In this document: positions 4,887 through 12,005 of the stretch, piece by piece
Numbering within the stretch: the stretch's first letter is position 1
Layout of the letters: every line of letters begins with the position of its first letter
From: a bacterium
GTDB taxonomy: Bacteria; Acidobacteriota; Blastocatellia; Pyrinomonadales; Pyrinomonadaceae
Direction: 5' to 3'
Assembly (NCBI GenBank): GCA_029945985.1
Contig: JAQSDP010000463.1
Span: forward strand, 1 to 12,870
DNA length: 12,870 bases
Notes under the pieces: generated by a model
Seen by the model: the letters and a program-made list of their open reading frames with translations, nothing else
The model's database searches: none
What the model was told of the DNA's origin: nothing
Translations under genes and position numbers: made by a program

Positions 4887-6872
4887 TAGATAGGCGGCGT
4901 GATGTGCGGGCTCGTTTCCGTGGACGTAGCCGCCGATGATCCCTTCGCGCGTGACGTCTTCTGTCTCGGCGAAGAATTCATCCGGCAGGTGCATCGTGAA
5001 CAACTCATCCATGTGCTTAGAGAACTTGTCTTTACCTCCCATCAACTCGATCATCGCCGTCGGGTTATGCGGAACATACAGGCTGTAGTTCCAAGCGTTT
5101 CCCTCGATGTATCCCTGCCCGTTGGTCGAAAGCACATCAAACTTTTCGCGAAACTTTCCGTCGCTCATCTTCGGACGCATAAAGCCCGTCGATGCATCCC
5201 AATGATTCCGCCAATTCTCCGACCGCTTCATAAACTCGGCATAGAGCGCCTGATTGCCTAACTTCTTCGCTGCCTGCGCGATCGCCCAATCGTCGTATGC
5301 ATACTCCAACGTCTTCGAAACCGACGACGAATTCTTGTCATCCGGCACATAGCCCATCGACATATACCACTCGAGCCCGTCGTAATATTTTGTGCGCGCG
5401 GTCTGCGCCGAAGCGGCCAACGCGCTCACCGCTTCAAAACCCGTAAGGTTTTCCGTCACGATCGCATCGGCAACCACCGACACGCTGTGGTACCCGATCA
5501 TGCACCAGTTCTCGTTCGCATAATGCGACCACACCGGCAGCATCTTGTGCACGCTCTGCTCGTAATGCGCCTGCATCGACCGCACCATATCTCGGTTTCG
5601 CGACGGCTGGATGATGTTCAACAGAGGATGCAGAGCGCGGTATGTGTCCCAGAGGGAGAAAGTAGTGTAGTTGGTAAAGTCCGGACCGCGAGCGGTGACG
5701 ACCGGGTTCTTGGTTTCAGGCGCAGGAATCCGTTCGCTCCCGCTCCCGGTTCCGACACGAGCTTGGTGAACATTCTGATCGATGCCCTTGTACTTGCCGT
5801 CGACATCCATATAAACGGTCGGCGTGAGAAAAGCATGATAAAGCGCGGTGTAAAAATTCACCATCTCGCCATTATCGAGCGTGGTGACCGCGATCTTCGA
5901 CAGCTCTTTATTCCATTCCGCTTGAGCTTGCCGCTTGACGCGCTCAAAGTCCCAATCTGAGATCTCAGATCTCAAATTTGAAATTGCGCCTTCCGTCGAA
6001 ACCGGCGACAGTGCAAACTTGATCTGCACCTTCTCGCCCGCGGCTATATCGAAATCAAAATATGCGCGAATCTGCTTTCCGGCCGCTTCAGGGAAATTCT
6101 TGGTCTGATCGAACTTCCGCCAGAAGCCCTGGTAATCAACCTTTCCAAAATTCCTAAAGCCGTAAGTCTTGATCGGCTTCGAAAATTCCATCGCGAAATA
6201 CACTGTCCGCGTCCGAGCCCATCCGTTCGTCTGCCGGTAGCCCACTATCCGCCGGTCGCCCTCCACGCGCACGAACGTCCACACGTTCTTGTCATCGTAA
6301 TTGTAGATGCCGTGCATCAGATCGAGGATTATGTGGGCTTCGCTCGTTGCGGTCGCGAACGTGTACTGATGCATCCCAACCCGCGTCGTCGCGGTCATCT
6401 CAGCGATGATGTTGTGGTCGTCGAGCTTAACCTTGTAGTACCCCGCCTCCGCAGTCTCATTCGCATGCGAAAATGCGGAACGAAATCCGCTTGCCGGATC
6501 GCCCTTCGTTCCCGGCTCAAGCTGCAGCGGCCCGACCGTCGGCATGATCAAGAAATCGCCTAGGTCCGAATGTCCCGTTCCGCTGAAATGCGTGTGCGAA
6601 AATCCGACTATCTCCTTATCGTCATACTGATATCCGGCGCAATATTTGTAAGCGTCAGGGTTATACTTTCCGCCAATGTTGTGCGGCTGCTCGTCAGTGT
6701 CAGGCGAAAGCTGCACCGACCCGAACGGCACCGTCGCCCCCGGAAAGGTATGGCCCATCTTCTGCGTACCGATCAGCGGGTTCACCCACCGCGCATACCC
6801 CGGCGCCGCTGTCTGAGCACTCACCTCGAGACCGCACACGGCGATCAATACCAAGCATCCAATTATCTTCAT
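4497..6872 (-). CDS. Secreted GH92 family glycosidase, alpha-mannosidase type
   Basis: This 791-residue enzyme belongs to glycoside hydrolase family 92, calcium-dependent exo-alpha-mannosidases that trim N-glycan or mannan oligosaccharides. Markers in order are the N-terminal block WVNPLIGT and GHTFPGATVPFG (about 29-51), FSLWDTYRALHPL (405-417), ENWCMIGYHS (454-463) with Glu454 as the likely general acid, EGNAWNY (590-596), GNEPAHHAAYLYNW (652-665), and GGNDDCGQMSAW (692-703), whose Asp pair belongs to the catalytic base region in characterised members. Length is normal for the family. I chose the ATG at 6872 because it begins a clear signal peptide, MKIIGCLVLIAVCGLEVSAQ, cleaved near residue 19, and GH92 homology follows directly. 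The frame extends to a TTG at 6965, but that would bury the signal. The product is probably periplasmic or extracellular. The zinc-ribbon gene follows by 9 bases. Exact linkage specificity cannot be read from sequence. Confidence 0.92.
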   Translation of the reverse strand: MKIIGCLVLIAVCGLEVSAQTAAPGYARWVNPLIGTQKMGHTFPGATVPFGSVQLSPDTDEQPHNIGGKYNPDAYKYCAGYQYDDKEIVGFSHTHFSGTGHSDLGDFLIMPTVGPLQLEPGTKGDPASGFRSAFSHANETAEAGYYKVKLDDHNIIAEMTATTRVGMHQYTFATATSEAHIILDLMHGIYNYDDKNVWTFVRVEGDRRIVGYRQTNGWARTRTVYFAMEFSKPIKTYGFRNFGKVDYQGFWRKFDQTKNFPEAAGKQIRAYFDFDIAAGEKVQIKFALSPVSTEGAISNLRSEISDWDFERVKRQAQAEWNKELSKIAVTTLDNGEMVNFYTALYHAFLTPTVYMDVDGKYKGIDQNVHQARVGTGSGSERIPAPETKNPVVTARGPDFTNYTTFSLWDTYRALHPLLNIIQPSRNRDMVRSMQAHYEQSVHKMLPVWSHYANENWCMIGYHSVSVVADAIVTENLTGFEAVSALAASAQTARTKYYDGLEWYMSMGYVPDDKNSSSVSKTLEYAYDDWAIAQAAKKLGNQALYAEFMKRSENWRNHWDASTGFMRPKMSDGKFREKFDVLSTNGQGYIEGNAWNYSLYVPHNPTAMIELMGGKDKFSKHMDELFTMHLPDEFFAETEDVTREGIIGGYVHGNEPAHHAAYLYNWTDDPWKTQERVRMILKNQYRPTPDGLGGNDDCGQMSAWYLFTALGFYPVAPGSGEYALGSPVVKTAALKLENGRVLNIEALNQGEKNVYVDTVVLNGKTLNRRYLTYAEIAAGGTLIFNMSSKPNN
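5955..5981. repeat. Two adjacent perfect palindromes inside GH92 coding sequence
   Basis: ATCTGAGATCTCAGAT (5955-5970) is a perfect 16-bp palindrome, followed after one base by the perfect 10-bp palindrome TCAAATTTGA (5972-5981). The stretch is AT-rich against its neighbours and encodes ISNLRSEISD. The protein still appears to align with GH92 relatives here without a length change, so this is not a simple insertion. Confidence 0.5.
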
Positions 6873-7141
6873 GTAAATACTGGTTGGGCAGTCGGAATTA
6901 TCGCAGATGTCTCTTGCCACCGCGAACTTCCCCGATCGCGCCGCCTTAGAATGTTCAGAGTTCAAGCTTCAGCTTGTTGTATCCGCCACCATTGATCTCA
7001 ATGAGCCTGATCCCCTATCGTTTAAGTTCACAAAACATGCAAGCCCGTCTTGACACGATCGTTGCATTTGTGACAACATTTCTACCCCGGCTGATTGTCC
7101 GGCGTGATCTTTGACAAGTGGAGTGGCAGGCAAAGCCCCCT

Positions 7142-7186
7142 TAAGTTGTTGAAAGTCCGTGTAAGTCTTAGACTCTTTTTCAAATA
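7142..7186 (+). repeat. Direct repeat, copy 1
   Basis: It begins TAAGTTGTTGAAAGTCCGTG and ends in CAAAT, and matches 7231-7274 at most positions, the differences being scattered substitutions and one length change. It contains the odd-length palindrome AGTCTTAGACT. The repeat start points are 89 bases apart. Confidence 0.75.
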
Positions 7187-7219
7187 GAAGGAAGATCCGG
7201 CGCTGCCAGAAAGGAGGGA

Positions 7220-7231
7220 ACGAACGTTCGT
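7220..7231. promoter_or_regulatory. 12-bp perfect palindrome before direct repeat copy 2
   Basis: ACGAACGTTCGT equals its reverse complement and abuts the second direct repeat. It resembles a LexA GAAC/GTTC site, but the usual four-base spacer between half-sites is absent, so I do not call it an SOS box. Confidence 0.3.
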
Positions 7232-7274
7232 AAGTTGTTGAAAGTTCGTGTGAGTCTTAGACCTTGATTCAAAT
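7231..7274 (+). repeat. Direct repeat, copy 2
   Basis: This is the second copy of the element at 7142-7186, beginning TAAGTTGTTGAAAGTTCGTG. Its end overlaps the dyad TGATTCA-AA-TGAATCA (7265-7280), which copy 1 lacks. Confidence 0.75.
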
Positions 7275-7378
7275 GAATCAGATCTAGCCTTGCGAAATGA
7301 ATCAAATCAAACAAGTTGCGTGCGCGCTGTGGGACTAGGACATGGGACACCTTGGTCCAGCGGCTGATGTACTTTCGA

Positions 7379-8305
7379 ATGGATTATAAAAACCCGATCT
7401 ACGCTATCTCGGGTCCAACCGCTTCAGGGAAGACCGCGCTCGGAGTCCGATTGGCGAAGGAAATCGGCGGTGAGGTGATCAATTTCGATTCGGTTCAGAT
7501 ATATCAAGGCATCGAGATAGCAACCGCGAAGCCATCAGAGGCCGAGAAACAGGGCGTTCCTCACCACCTGATCGGGTATGTAGACCCAAACACGAACTAC
7601 ACCGCCGCCGACTGGGCGGCCGATGCAGGGGTGAAGATAGCCGAGATCGAATCGCGTGGAGCGGTTCCGATCCTGGTCGGCGGAACGGGTTTCTACCTCC
7701 GCACGCTGCGTCAACCGCTATTCGAAAGCCCGAAAACCGACCCGGAACTTCGTGAAAGGCTCAAGCTCATTGCTGTAAACAAAGGAGTTCCGCATCTTCA
7801 CCATCTATTGAAAAGGCTGGATGTGGACGCCGCCTCGAAGCTATTTGAGAACGACGCTCCCCGAATAATGCGAGCGCTGGAGGTGATCTTTCAAACCGGG
7901 GAGCTTTTCTCTCAACAGCAGCCAAACAGGGCCGATCCGCCGGAATTTGCATCCCGCATCCGCCTGTTCGTTCTCGACCCACCTCGGGACATTCTGTACG
8001 AAAAAATAAACCGACGCACGGCAGAACACTTTGCAAACGGGCTCGTGGAAGAAGTGAAACAATTGCGGGCGGGTGGCGTAAATGAAAGAGGCAATGCACT
8101 TGGGGCTCACGCCTACCGCCGGGCATGCGAGTATCTCAGGGCCGAAATAACGCTCGAATCGGCGATCGAAAGATCGAAGCAGGACGTCCGAAACTATGCT
8201 AAACGTCAGCTGACGTGGTTTCGCCGCGAACCTGACGCGATCTGGTTCGATGGGTTCGGCACGGACGAGCAAACTTTCGCGGAATTGATCAAGAAACTGT
8301 ACTGA
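7379..8305 (+). CDS. miaA: tRNA dimethylallyltransferase MiaA
   Basis: MiaA transfers a dimethylallyl group from DMAPP to N6 of A37 in tRNAs that read codons beginning with U, in the cytosol. The protein is 308 residues from the chosen ATG, the usual length. It shows the P-loop GPTASGKT (12-19), FDSVQIYQGIEIATAKP just after it (the DSMQVY-type substrate and catalytic segment), GVPHHLI, PILVGGTGFYL, and near the C-terminus RNYAKRQLTWFRR, a family signature. ALGAHAYRR stands where many members have a shorter AIGYKE motif. An ATG at 7367 and a TTG at 7316 are also in frame, but homology starts just after 7379; none has a good Shine-Dalgarno site. hfq follows after 96 bases, as in the classical miaA-hfq arrangement. 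DMAPP is supplied by the MEP pathway, of which ispG in this window is a part. Confidence 0.95.
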   Translation: MDYKNPIYAISGPTASGKTALGVRLAKEIGGEVINFDSVQIYQGIEIATAKPSEAEKQGVPHHLIGYVDPNTNYTAADWAADAGVKIAEIESRGAVPILVGGTGFYLRTLRQPLFESPKTDPELRERLKLIAVNKGVPHLHHLLKRLDVDAASKLFENDAPRIMRALEVIFQTGELFSQQQPNRADPPEFASRIRLFVLDPPRDILYEKINRRTAEHFANGLVEEVKQLRAGGVNERGNALGAHAYRRACEYLRAEITLESAIERSKQDVRNYAKRQLTWFRREPDAIWFDGFGTDEQTFAELIKKLY

Positions 8306-8327
8306 AGTAGTGCAAATAAAAATTTCC

Positions 8328-8356
8328 TTGTTAGGTTAAGGAATATTGTCTATAAT
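8328..8356 (+). promoter_or_regulatory. sigma70-like promoter of hfq
   Basis: TTGTTA (8328-8333) and a perfect TATAAT (8351-8356) are 17 bases apart in an AT-rich gap. Transcription would start near 8363, giving a leader of about 39 bases before the hfq ATG. The inverted repeat TTCCTT-GTTAGGTT-AAGGAA (8324-8343) overlaps the -35 box and could be an operator or a weak hairpin at the end of miaA. Confidence 0.7.
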
Positions 8357-8401
8357 CGAAAATTCATTCGTAAATTTAAGTAAATAAACGGGAAAGTGTG
8401 T

Positions 8402-8620
8402 ATGGAAAAAACGACGGCCCAGAATATTCAAGATGCCTTTTTAAACTCGGCTCGACGAGAAAAGGTAACCGTTGTTGTCCATCTCCTTCAGGGCTCAACA
8501 CTAACGGGACGCATTAAGAGCTTCGATAAGTTTTCGGTAATGCTCGATGTCGGCGGTCAAGACGTGCTCGTCTTCAAACATTCCATCTCTTCCATAGCCC
8601 AGGAGAAAAGGTCGGAATAG
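8402..8620 (+). CDS. hfq: RNA chaperone Hfq
   Basis: Hfq is a hexameric Sm-fold RNA-binding protein that pairs small RNAs with mRNAs. This copy has 72 residues, essentially the core without the long disordered C-tail of enterobacterial Hfq. Conserved features are QDAFLN (10-15, compare QDPFLN), the rim segment RREK (18-21) and the Sm1 strand region VTVVVHLLQG (22-31). F44 corresponds to Phe42 of the E. coli proximal face, and FKHSIS (58-63), the Sm2 motif, is normally YKHAIS, with Lys59 and His60 retained. I chose the ATG over the GTG two codons upstream because homology and the GGGAA-like site fit it. It has its own promoter, and tmk begins 6 bases after its stop, so it is probably the first gene of an hfq-tmk-holB-DUF2752 operon. 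Confidence 0.95.
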   Translation: MEKTTAQNIQDAFLNSARREKVTVVVHLLQGSTLTGRIKSFDKFSVMLDVGGQDVLVFKHSISSIAQEKRSE

Positions 8621-8626
8621 CTAGAT

Positions 8627-9259
8627 TTGTCGGGAAAATTCATTACTTTTGAGGGAATAGACGGTAGCGGGAAGTCCACCCAACTCCGAATGCTGGCCGG
8701 GTTTCTGCGCCAGAATGGACTCGATATTATTGCGACACACGAGCCCGGCGGCACGCCGTTGGGGAAGCGTCTTCGATCTGCATTCCTTGAAACTGAAGAA
8801 GTTGTAGCGCCGATCTCAGAACTTCTCCTATTTGCCGCCGACCGGGCTCAGCACGTCGAACTCTTGATCAAGCCTTCGCTTACTGAAGGCCGCCTGGTAA
8901 TCTCCGACCGATATGCCGACGCCACATTCGCCTATCAAGGAGCGGGGCGTGGTTTCGATGAAGGGATAGTAAACGAGGTTATCCAACTGGCAACTGGCGG
9001 TCTGAAGCCCAGTCTGACGCTCTTCTTCGACATTACCGTCGCTACTGCCATCGGACGAATGAGCGGCCACAAGGGCGAAGAGCGGGTCGAGAATCGAATG
9101 GATCGGGAGACAACTGAATTCTATGACCGGGTCCGCACGGCTTACCTCGGCATCGCGGAACGAGAACCAGAAAGGTTCAAGGTGATAGACGCGAACGGCT
9201 CCATCGACCAAGTGCAGAGGAAGGTGCTCGACATCGTCCACGTATTTCTCGCCTCATAG
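8627..9259 (+). CDS. tmk: Thymidylate kinase
   Basis: Tmk phosphorylates dTMP to dTDP with ATP, the last specific step to dTTP. The 210-residue protein has the P-loop GIDGSGKS (10-17), HEPGGTPLG (38-46) with the Arg-rich segment after it, LLFAADRAQH (67-76), the DRY motif (94-96) followed by FAYQGAGRG, and a LID region with GRMSGHKGEERVENR (143-157). Length is typical. The start appears to be TTG: it is the only plausible codon directly before the conserved KFITFEG strand, and no ATG lies nearby. It is six bases after the hfq stop, and the upstream AGGAG (8601-8605) lies too far away to be a classical ribosome-binding site, so translation may be coupled to hfq. holB follows by 6 bases, a frequent pairing in bacteria. 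Confidence 0.95.
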   Translation: MSGKFITFEGIDGSGKSTQLRMLAGFLRQNGLDIIATHEPGGTPLGKRLRSAFLETEEVVAPISELLLFAADRAQHVELLIKPSLTEGRLVISDRYADATFAYQGAGRGFDEGIVNEVIQLATGGLKPSLTLFFDITVATAIGRMSGHKGEERVENRMDRETTEFYDRVRTAYLGIAEREPERFKVIDANGSIDQVQRKVLDIVHVFLAS

Positions 9260-9265
9260 GGATCA

Positions 9266-10291
9266 ATGTTTGATAACCTCATCGGAAACGACGACACAAA
9301 GGCACTGTTGCAAAGGCTCGCGGTCAATGGGCGGGTTCCACAATCAATGCTGTTCGCCGGTCCCGAGGGGGTAGGGAAGAAGCTGTTCGCTTTCGAGCTG
9401 GCGCGAATGCTGCTCTGTGCTGACGGCGGTTGCGGGAAATGCTCGGTGTGTTCGCGCATCGGCGTATTCGACATTCCGAAACCTGAAAAGGGAGAGGACT
9501 ACGACGCGGTCTTCCTCAGCGATCATCCCGATGTGGGTATGGTCTTGCCGTATAGACGCAACCTGCGCGTAGGAGCCATCCGCGAACTTGAGCGCGAGGC
9601 CCATTTCCGGCCCTTCGAGGCCGACAAACGTATCTTCGTCATAAACGATGCGGAAAAGATGAACGATTCATCGGCCAATGCCCTTCTCAAAACTCTCGAA
9701 GAACCACCATCGACCACATACCTTGTTCTTATCGCCTCGCGTCCTGATTCACTGCTTCAAACGATCCGTTCACGGTGCCAGAATATACGGTTCGCTCCCG
9801 TGCCGGTTAGCGAGATCGAGAAGCACCTTATAGCGGCGAGCAGGCTCTCACCCGACGACGCCTCGCTTGCAGCTCGTGTATCCGGCGGCAGTGTCGGTAG
9901 GGCTCTAGGTCTCGAAATCAATTGGTTTCGACAGGTTCGCGATTCTATGGTCGAAGTAATTCGGGCGGGACTGATGACTGGCAATATTTCGTCAATGCTC
10001 CAGACAAGCGAACTGATGAATGATGCCAAGAATAAAGATCGTTACGAGGACACGATCGGTATCCTCGAATCGCTGGTTCGAGACGTCTTCGCCCTTTCAA
10101 AGGGAGCCGAACGGTTATCGATAGCAAACGCTGATATTGCGAAAAGCCTCTTGGAATTAAGTTCGGGAGCGACCACCGAAAAGATCGAACGCTGGATCAC
10201 CGAGATCGAAGAACTGCAGTTTAACTATCTCGTAAACGTCAACCGCAAAGTCGCGACCGATGGATTGTTCGTGAAAATGGCGCGAGCGTAA
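9266..10291 (+). CDS. holB: DNA polymerase III delta' subunit
   Basis: Delta' is part of the clamp loader that opens the sliding beta clamp at primer junctions. The 341-residue protein has an AAA+ layout: FDNLIGND (2-9), the Walker A-like GPEGVGKK (32-39), a zinc module with Cys51, Cys56, Cys59 and Cys62, FVINDAEKMN (124-133) as Walker B region, TLEEPP (143-148) and the SRC motif (169-171), whose Arg acts in trans on a neighbouring subunit's ATP. The residue after the Walker Lys is Lys and not Thr/Ser, consistent with delta' often not being an active ATPase. A stretch at about 66-90 lengthens the region after the zinc module. The C-terminal collar domain is divergent, as usual. GGGA precedes the ATG by a few bases. 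It is 6 bases from tmk and 3 bases from the next gene, so co-transcribed. Confidence 0.93.
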   Translation: MFDNLIGNDDTKALLQRLAVNGRVPQSMLFAGPEGVGKKLFAFELARMLLCADGGCGKCSVCSRIGVFDIPKPEKGEDYDAVFLSDHPDVGMVLPYRRNLRVGAIRELEREAHFRPFEADKRIFVINDAEKMNDSSANALLKTLEEPPSTTYLVLIASRPDSLLQTIRSRCQNIRFAPVPVSEIEKHLIAASRLSPDDASLAARVSGGSVGRALGLEINWFRQVRDSMVEVIRAGLMTGNISSMLQTSELMNDAKNKDRYEDTIGILESLVRDVFALSKGAERLSIANADIAKSLLELSSGATTEKIERWITEIEELQFNYLVNVNRKVATDGLFVKMARA

Positions 10292-10294
10292 ACG

Positions 10295-10756
10295 ATGGGA
10301 TACTATTTACGGATAATGAACGCCGGCCTTCCTATCCAGCAACCGCGAATTAGCCCACAGGGCGAGCGAATGTATGCGGCGGCTGGAGCATCCGCGATGC
10401 TTGTGGGGGTAGCGGCGGTCTGGTATTTCGAGCCTGCGTCGTCAGGGATATTTCCGGCCTGTCCGCTCTATTCGATGACCGGATTCGCGTGTCCCGGATG
10501 CGGTATGACGCGCGGATTCCACGCGCTGTTCCACGGGGATGTCGTCACCGCGCTCGACTTCAACGCCCTCATTCCGCTGATCGCGATATTCTTTGGCTAT
10601 TGGTTTCTATCGCTAGTGCTCACTGCGGTGCGTGGACGAGGATTCGGCTTTGGAAAGATGAGCGCCGGGCTTGTGGGAACAACGTTTGTGCTTCTGCTGA
10701 TCTTCGGAATTCTCCGGAATATTCCGGCTTATCCGTTTAGTGTGCTATTTCCTTAG
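10295..10756 (+). CDS. DUF2752 family membrane protein
   Basis: This 153-residue protein carries the DUF2752 signature CPLYSMTGFACPGCGMTRG (residues 56-74), with Cys56, Cys66 and Cys69, followed by a G-D-x4-A-x2-x-N segment (81-90). Three hydrophobic helices are predicted at about 27-45, 91-112 and 123-142. The Cys cluster could bind a metal or form disulfides; the family has no established function that I know. The start is 3 bases after the holB stop, so it is part of the operon, probably its last gene, since ispG is convergent 37 bases further on. An ATG at 10316 would give a slightly shorter protein and is also plausible. The gene is a common small inner-membrane protein, and its position after holB may be incidental. 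Confidence 0.85.
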   Translation: MGYYLRIMNAGLPIQQPRISPQGERMYAAAGASAMLVGVAAVWYFEPASSGIFPACPLYSMTGFACPGCGMTRGFHALFHGDVVTALDFNALIPLIAIFFGYWFLSLVLTAVRGRGFGFGKMSAGLVGTTFVLLLIFGILRNIPAYPFSVLFP

Positions 10757-10793
10757 TCATCTGACCTGATAAGCTCTTCCCGCCGAACCCGAA

Positions 10794-11912
10794 TCAAAGG
10801 CTAGACTTAATTATCGAATCCACTAAGCCGCGGTCGAGGACGGATGCGTCCCGCCCTTCGCTTCGCAGGAGCTCTACCTCTTTTACAAATTCTTCAACGA
10901 TATCTTCACCGGACACGCGTCGCATTGGGACCCCGTCCTTGAAGATCATCCCAACATTGCGCCCAAAGGTTATCCCAAGCTGCGAATCGTGAGCCTCGCC
11001 GGGGCCATTTACGGCACATCCCATGATGGAGAGATGTAACGGTTCTTCTACGTGTGCGAGCCGGCGTTCGACCTCTGTTACGATCTCGACAAAGTTGTCG
11101 ATATCGAGACGGCCGCACGTCGGGCAAGCTACCACGGTAACACCCCGCTTGCGTAGCTCCAGCGATTTTAGGATCTCCCAGCCGACGCGGACTTCTTCAT
11201 GCGGCTCAGCGGCGAGTGAAACGCGGATCGTATCACCGATTCCTTCGTGCAGCAGCGTTCCCAAGCCGATAGCAGACTTGATCGTTCCGCCGAACGGGGT
11301 TCCAGCTTCCGTGACGCCGAGATGAAGCGGATAATCGACCTTCTCAGCCATCAGCCGATAGGCCGCAACCATGCGGTTCACATCGCTAGCTTTGAGGGAA
11401 ATAACGGTGTTGCCGAACCCAAGATCCTCGAGGATCCGCACATGACGCATCCCCGATTCGACCAGGGCCTCAGGCGTTGCCGACCCATATTTCTTCAGCA
11501 GATCTTTCTCAAGCGAGCCACCGTTTACGCCAATTCTGATGGGAACGTTCTGGGCCTCGGCCGCACGAACAACCTCGCGAACCCGATCGATCGATCCAAT
11601 ATTGCCGGGATTAATACGGAGTTTGTCGATGCCTGCGTCGAGAGCTTTGAGGGCAAGCTTGTAGTGGAAATGTATGTCCGCAACGATTGGCACATCCGTC
11701 CGCTTTCGGATCTCGTACATCGCGGCGGCGGCATCATCGTCGGGGACTGCAATGCGGACGATCTCGCATCCGGCCTCGACCATTTGCTCGATCTGCCGCA
11801 CCGTGGCGTCTACATCGGTCGTATCGGTCTTCGTCATCGACTGGACCGAAACAGGGGCACCACCGCCTATCTGTATGTCGCGGATCTTAACCGCCCGCGA
11901 AGCTCTTTTCAT
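10794..11912 (-). CDS. ispG: 4-hydroxy-3-methylbut-2-enyl diphosphate synthase IspG
   Basis: IspG (GcpE) reductively converts the cyclic diphosphate MEcPP to HMBPP, the penultimate step of the MEP isoprenoid pathway. The 372-residue protein shows the TIM-barrel opening with VSVQSMTKTDTTD, ADIHFHYKLAL, LRINPGNIG and RIGVNGGSLE, and the [4Fe-4S] domain with CPTCGR (Cys263, Cys266) and MGCAVNGPGEA (Cys299, with the conserved Glu306). Length fits the short bacterial type without an insert domain. I chose the ATG at 11912 over a TTG nine bases upstream; GGAG lies just before it. It follows rseP on the same strand with about 93 bases between, a neighbourhood seen in many bacteria (often dxr-rseP-ispG). 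Its downstream product DMAPP is the donor for MiaA. Confidence 0.96.
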   Translation of the reverse strand: MKRASRAVKIRDIQIGGGAPVSVQSMTKTDTTDVDATVRQIEQMVEAGCEIVRIAVPDDDAAAAMYEIRKRTDVPIVADIHFHYKLALKALDAGIDKLRINPGNIGSIDRVREVVRAAEAQNVPIRIGVNGGSLEKDLLKKYGSATPEALVESGMRHVRILEDLGFGNTVISLKASDVNRMVAAYRLMAEKVDYPLHLGVTEAGTPFGGTIKSAIGLGTLLHEGIGDTIRVSLAAEPHEEVRVGWEILKSLELRKRGVTVVACPTCGRLDIDNFVEIVTEVERRLAHVEEPLHLSIMGCAVNGPGEAHDSQLGITFGRNVGMIFKDGVPMRRVSGEDIVEEFVKEVELLRSEGRDASVLDRGLVDSIIKSSL

Positions 11913-12005
11913 ATTCTCCAATGCAGAAGTCCGACCGTTCGTGAGGGGGTAACAATCAGGCTCGTATCGAGGTTACACCCTTGCTCAAACGCGGCCTCGG
12001 CAATC

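Larger units (their letters stand above)
6873..7378. other. Divergent intergenic region between GH92 and miaA
   Basis: About 506 bases separate the GH92 and miaA start codons and must hold both promoters. I see no convincing -10/-35 pair: TTGACA occurs at 7050-7055 and 7111-7116 without a good -10 at proper spacing. The region contains two 44-45 bp direct repeats (7142-7186 and 7231-7274), a 12-bp palindrome ACGAACGTTCGT (7220-7231) and the dyad TGATTCA-AA-TGAATCA (7265-7280). A 13-codon frame starts at 7297. No tRNA or known riboswitch was recognised. Confidence 0.6.

Noticed and set aside
6873..6965. TTG start at 6965 giving a longer GH92 protein.
   Set aside because: The extra residues have no GH92 homology and would bury a clear signal peptide that begins at the ATG at 6872.
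7050..7139. Promoters at the two TTGACA hexamers (7050 and 7111).
   Set aside because: Neither has a recognisable -10 hexamer at 16-18 bases.
7220..7231. LexA/SOS box at ACGAACGTTCGT.
   Set aside because: The GAAC and GTTC half-sites overlap with no spacer, unlike the known GAAC-N4-GTTC operator.
7316..7378. TTG at 7316 or ATG at 7367 as the miaA start.
   Set aside because: MiaA homology begins just after the ATG at 7379, and neither alternative has a better ribosome-binding site. The ATG at 7367 remains possible.
10714..10727. 14-bp palindrome CCGGAATATTCCGG at the end of the DUF2752 gene as operon terminator.
   Set aside because: It has no loop and no T-run, and lies inside coding sequence; it is probably chance.
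10757..10793. Bidirectional terminator between the convergent DUF2752 and ispG genes.
   Set aside because: No stem-loop followed by a T-run is visible in these 37 bases.
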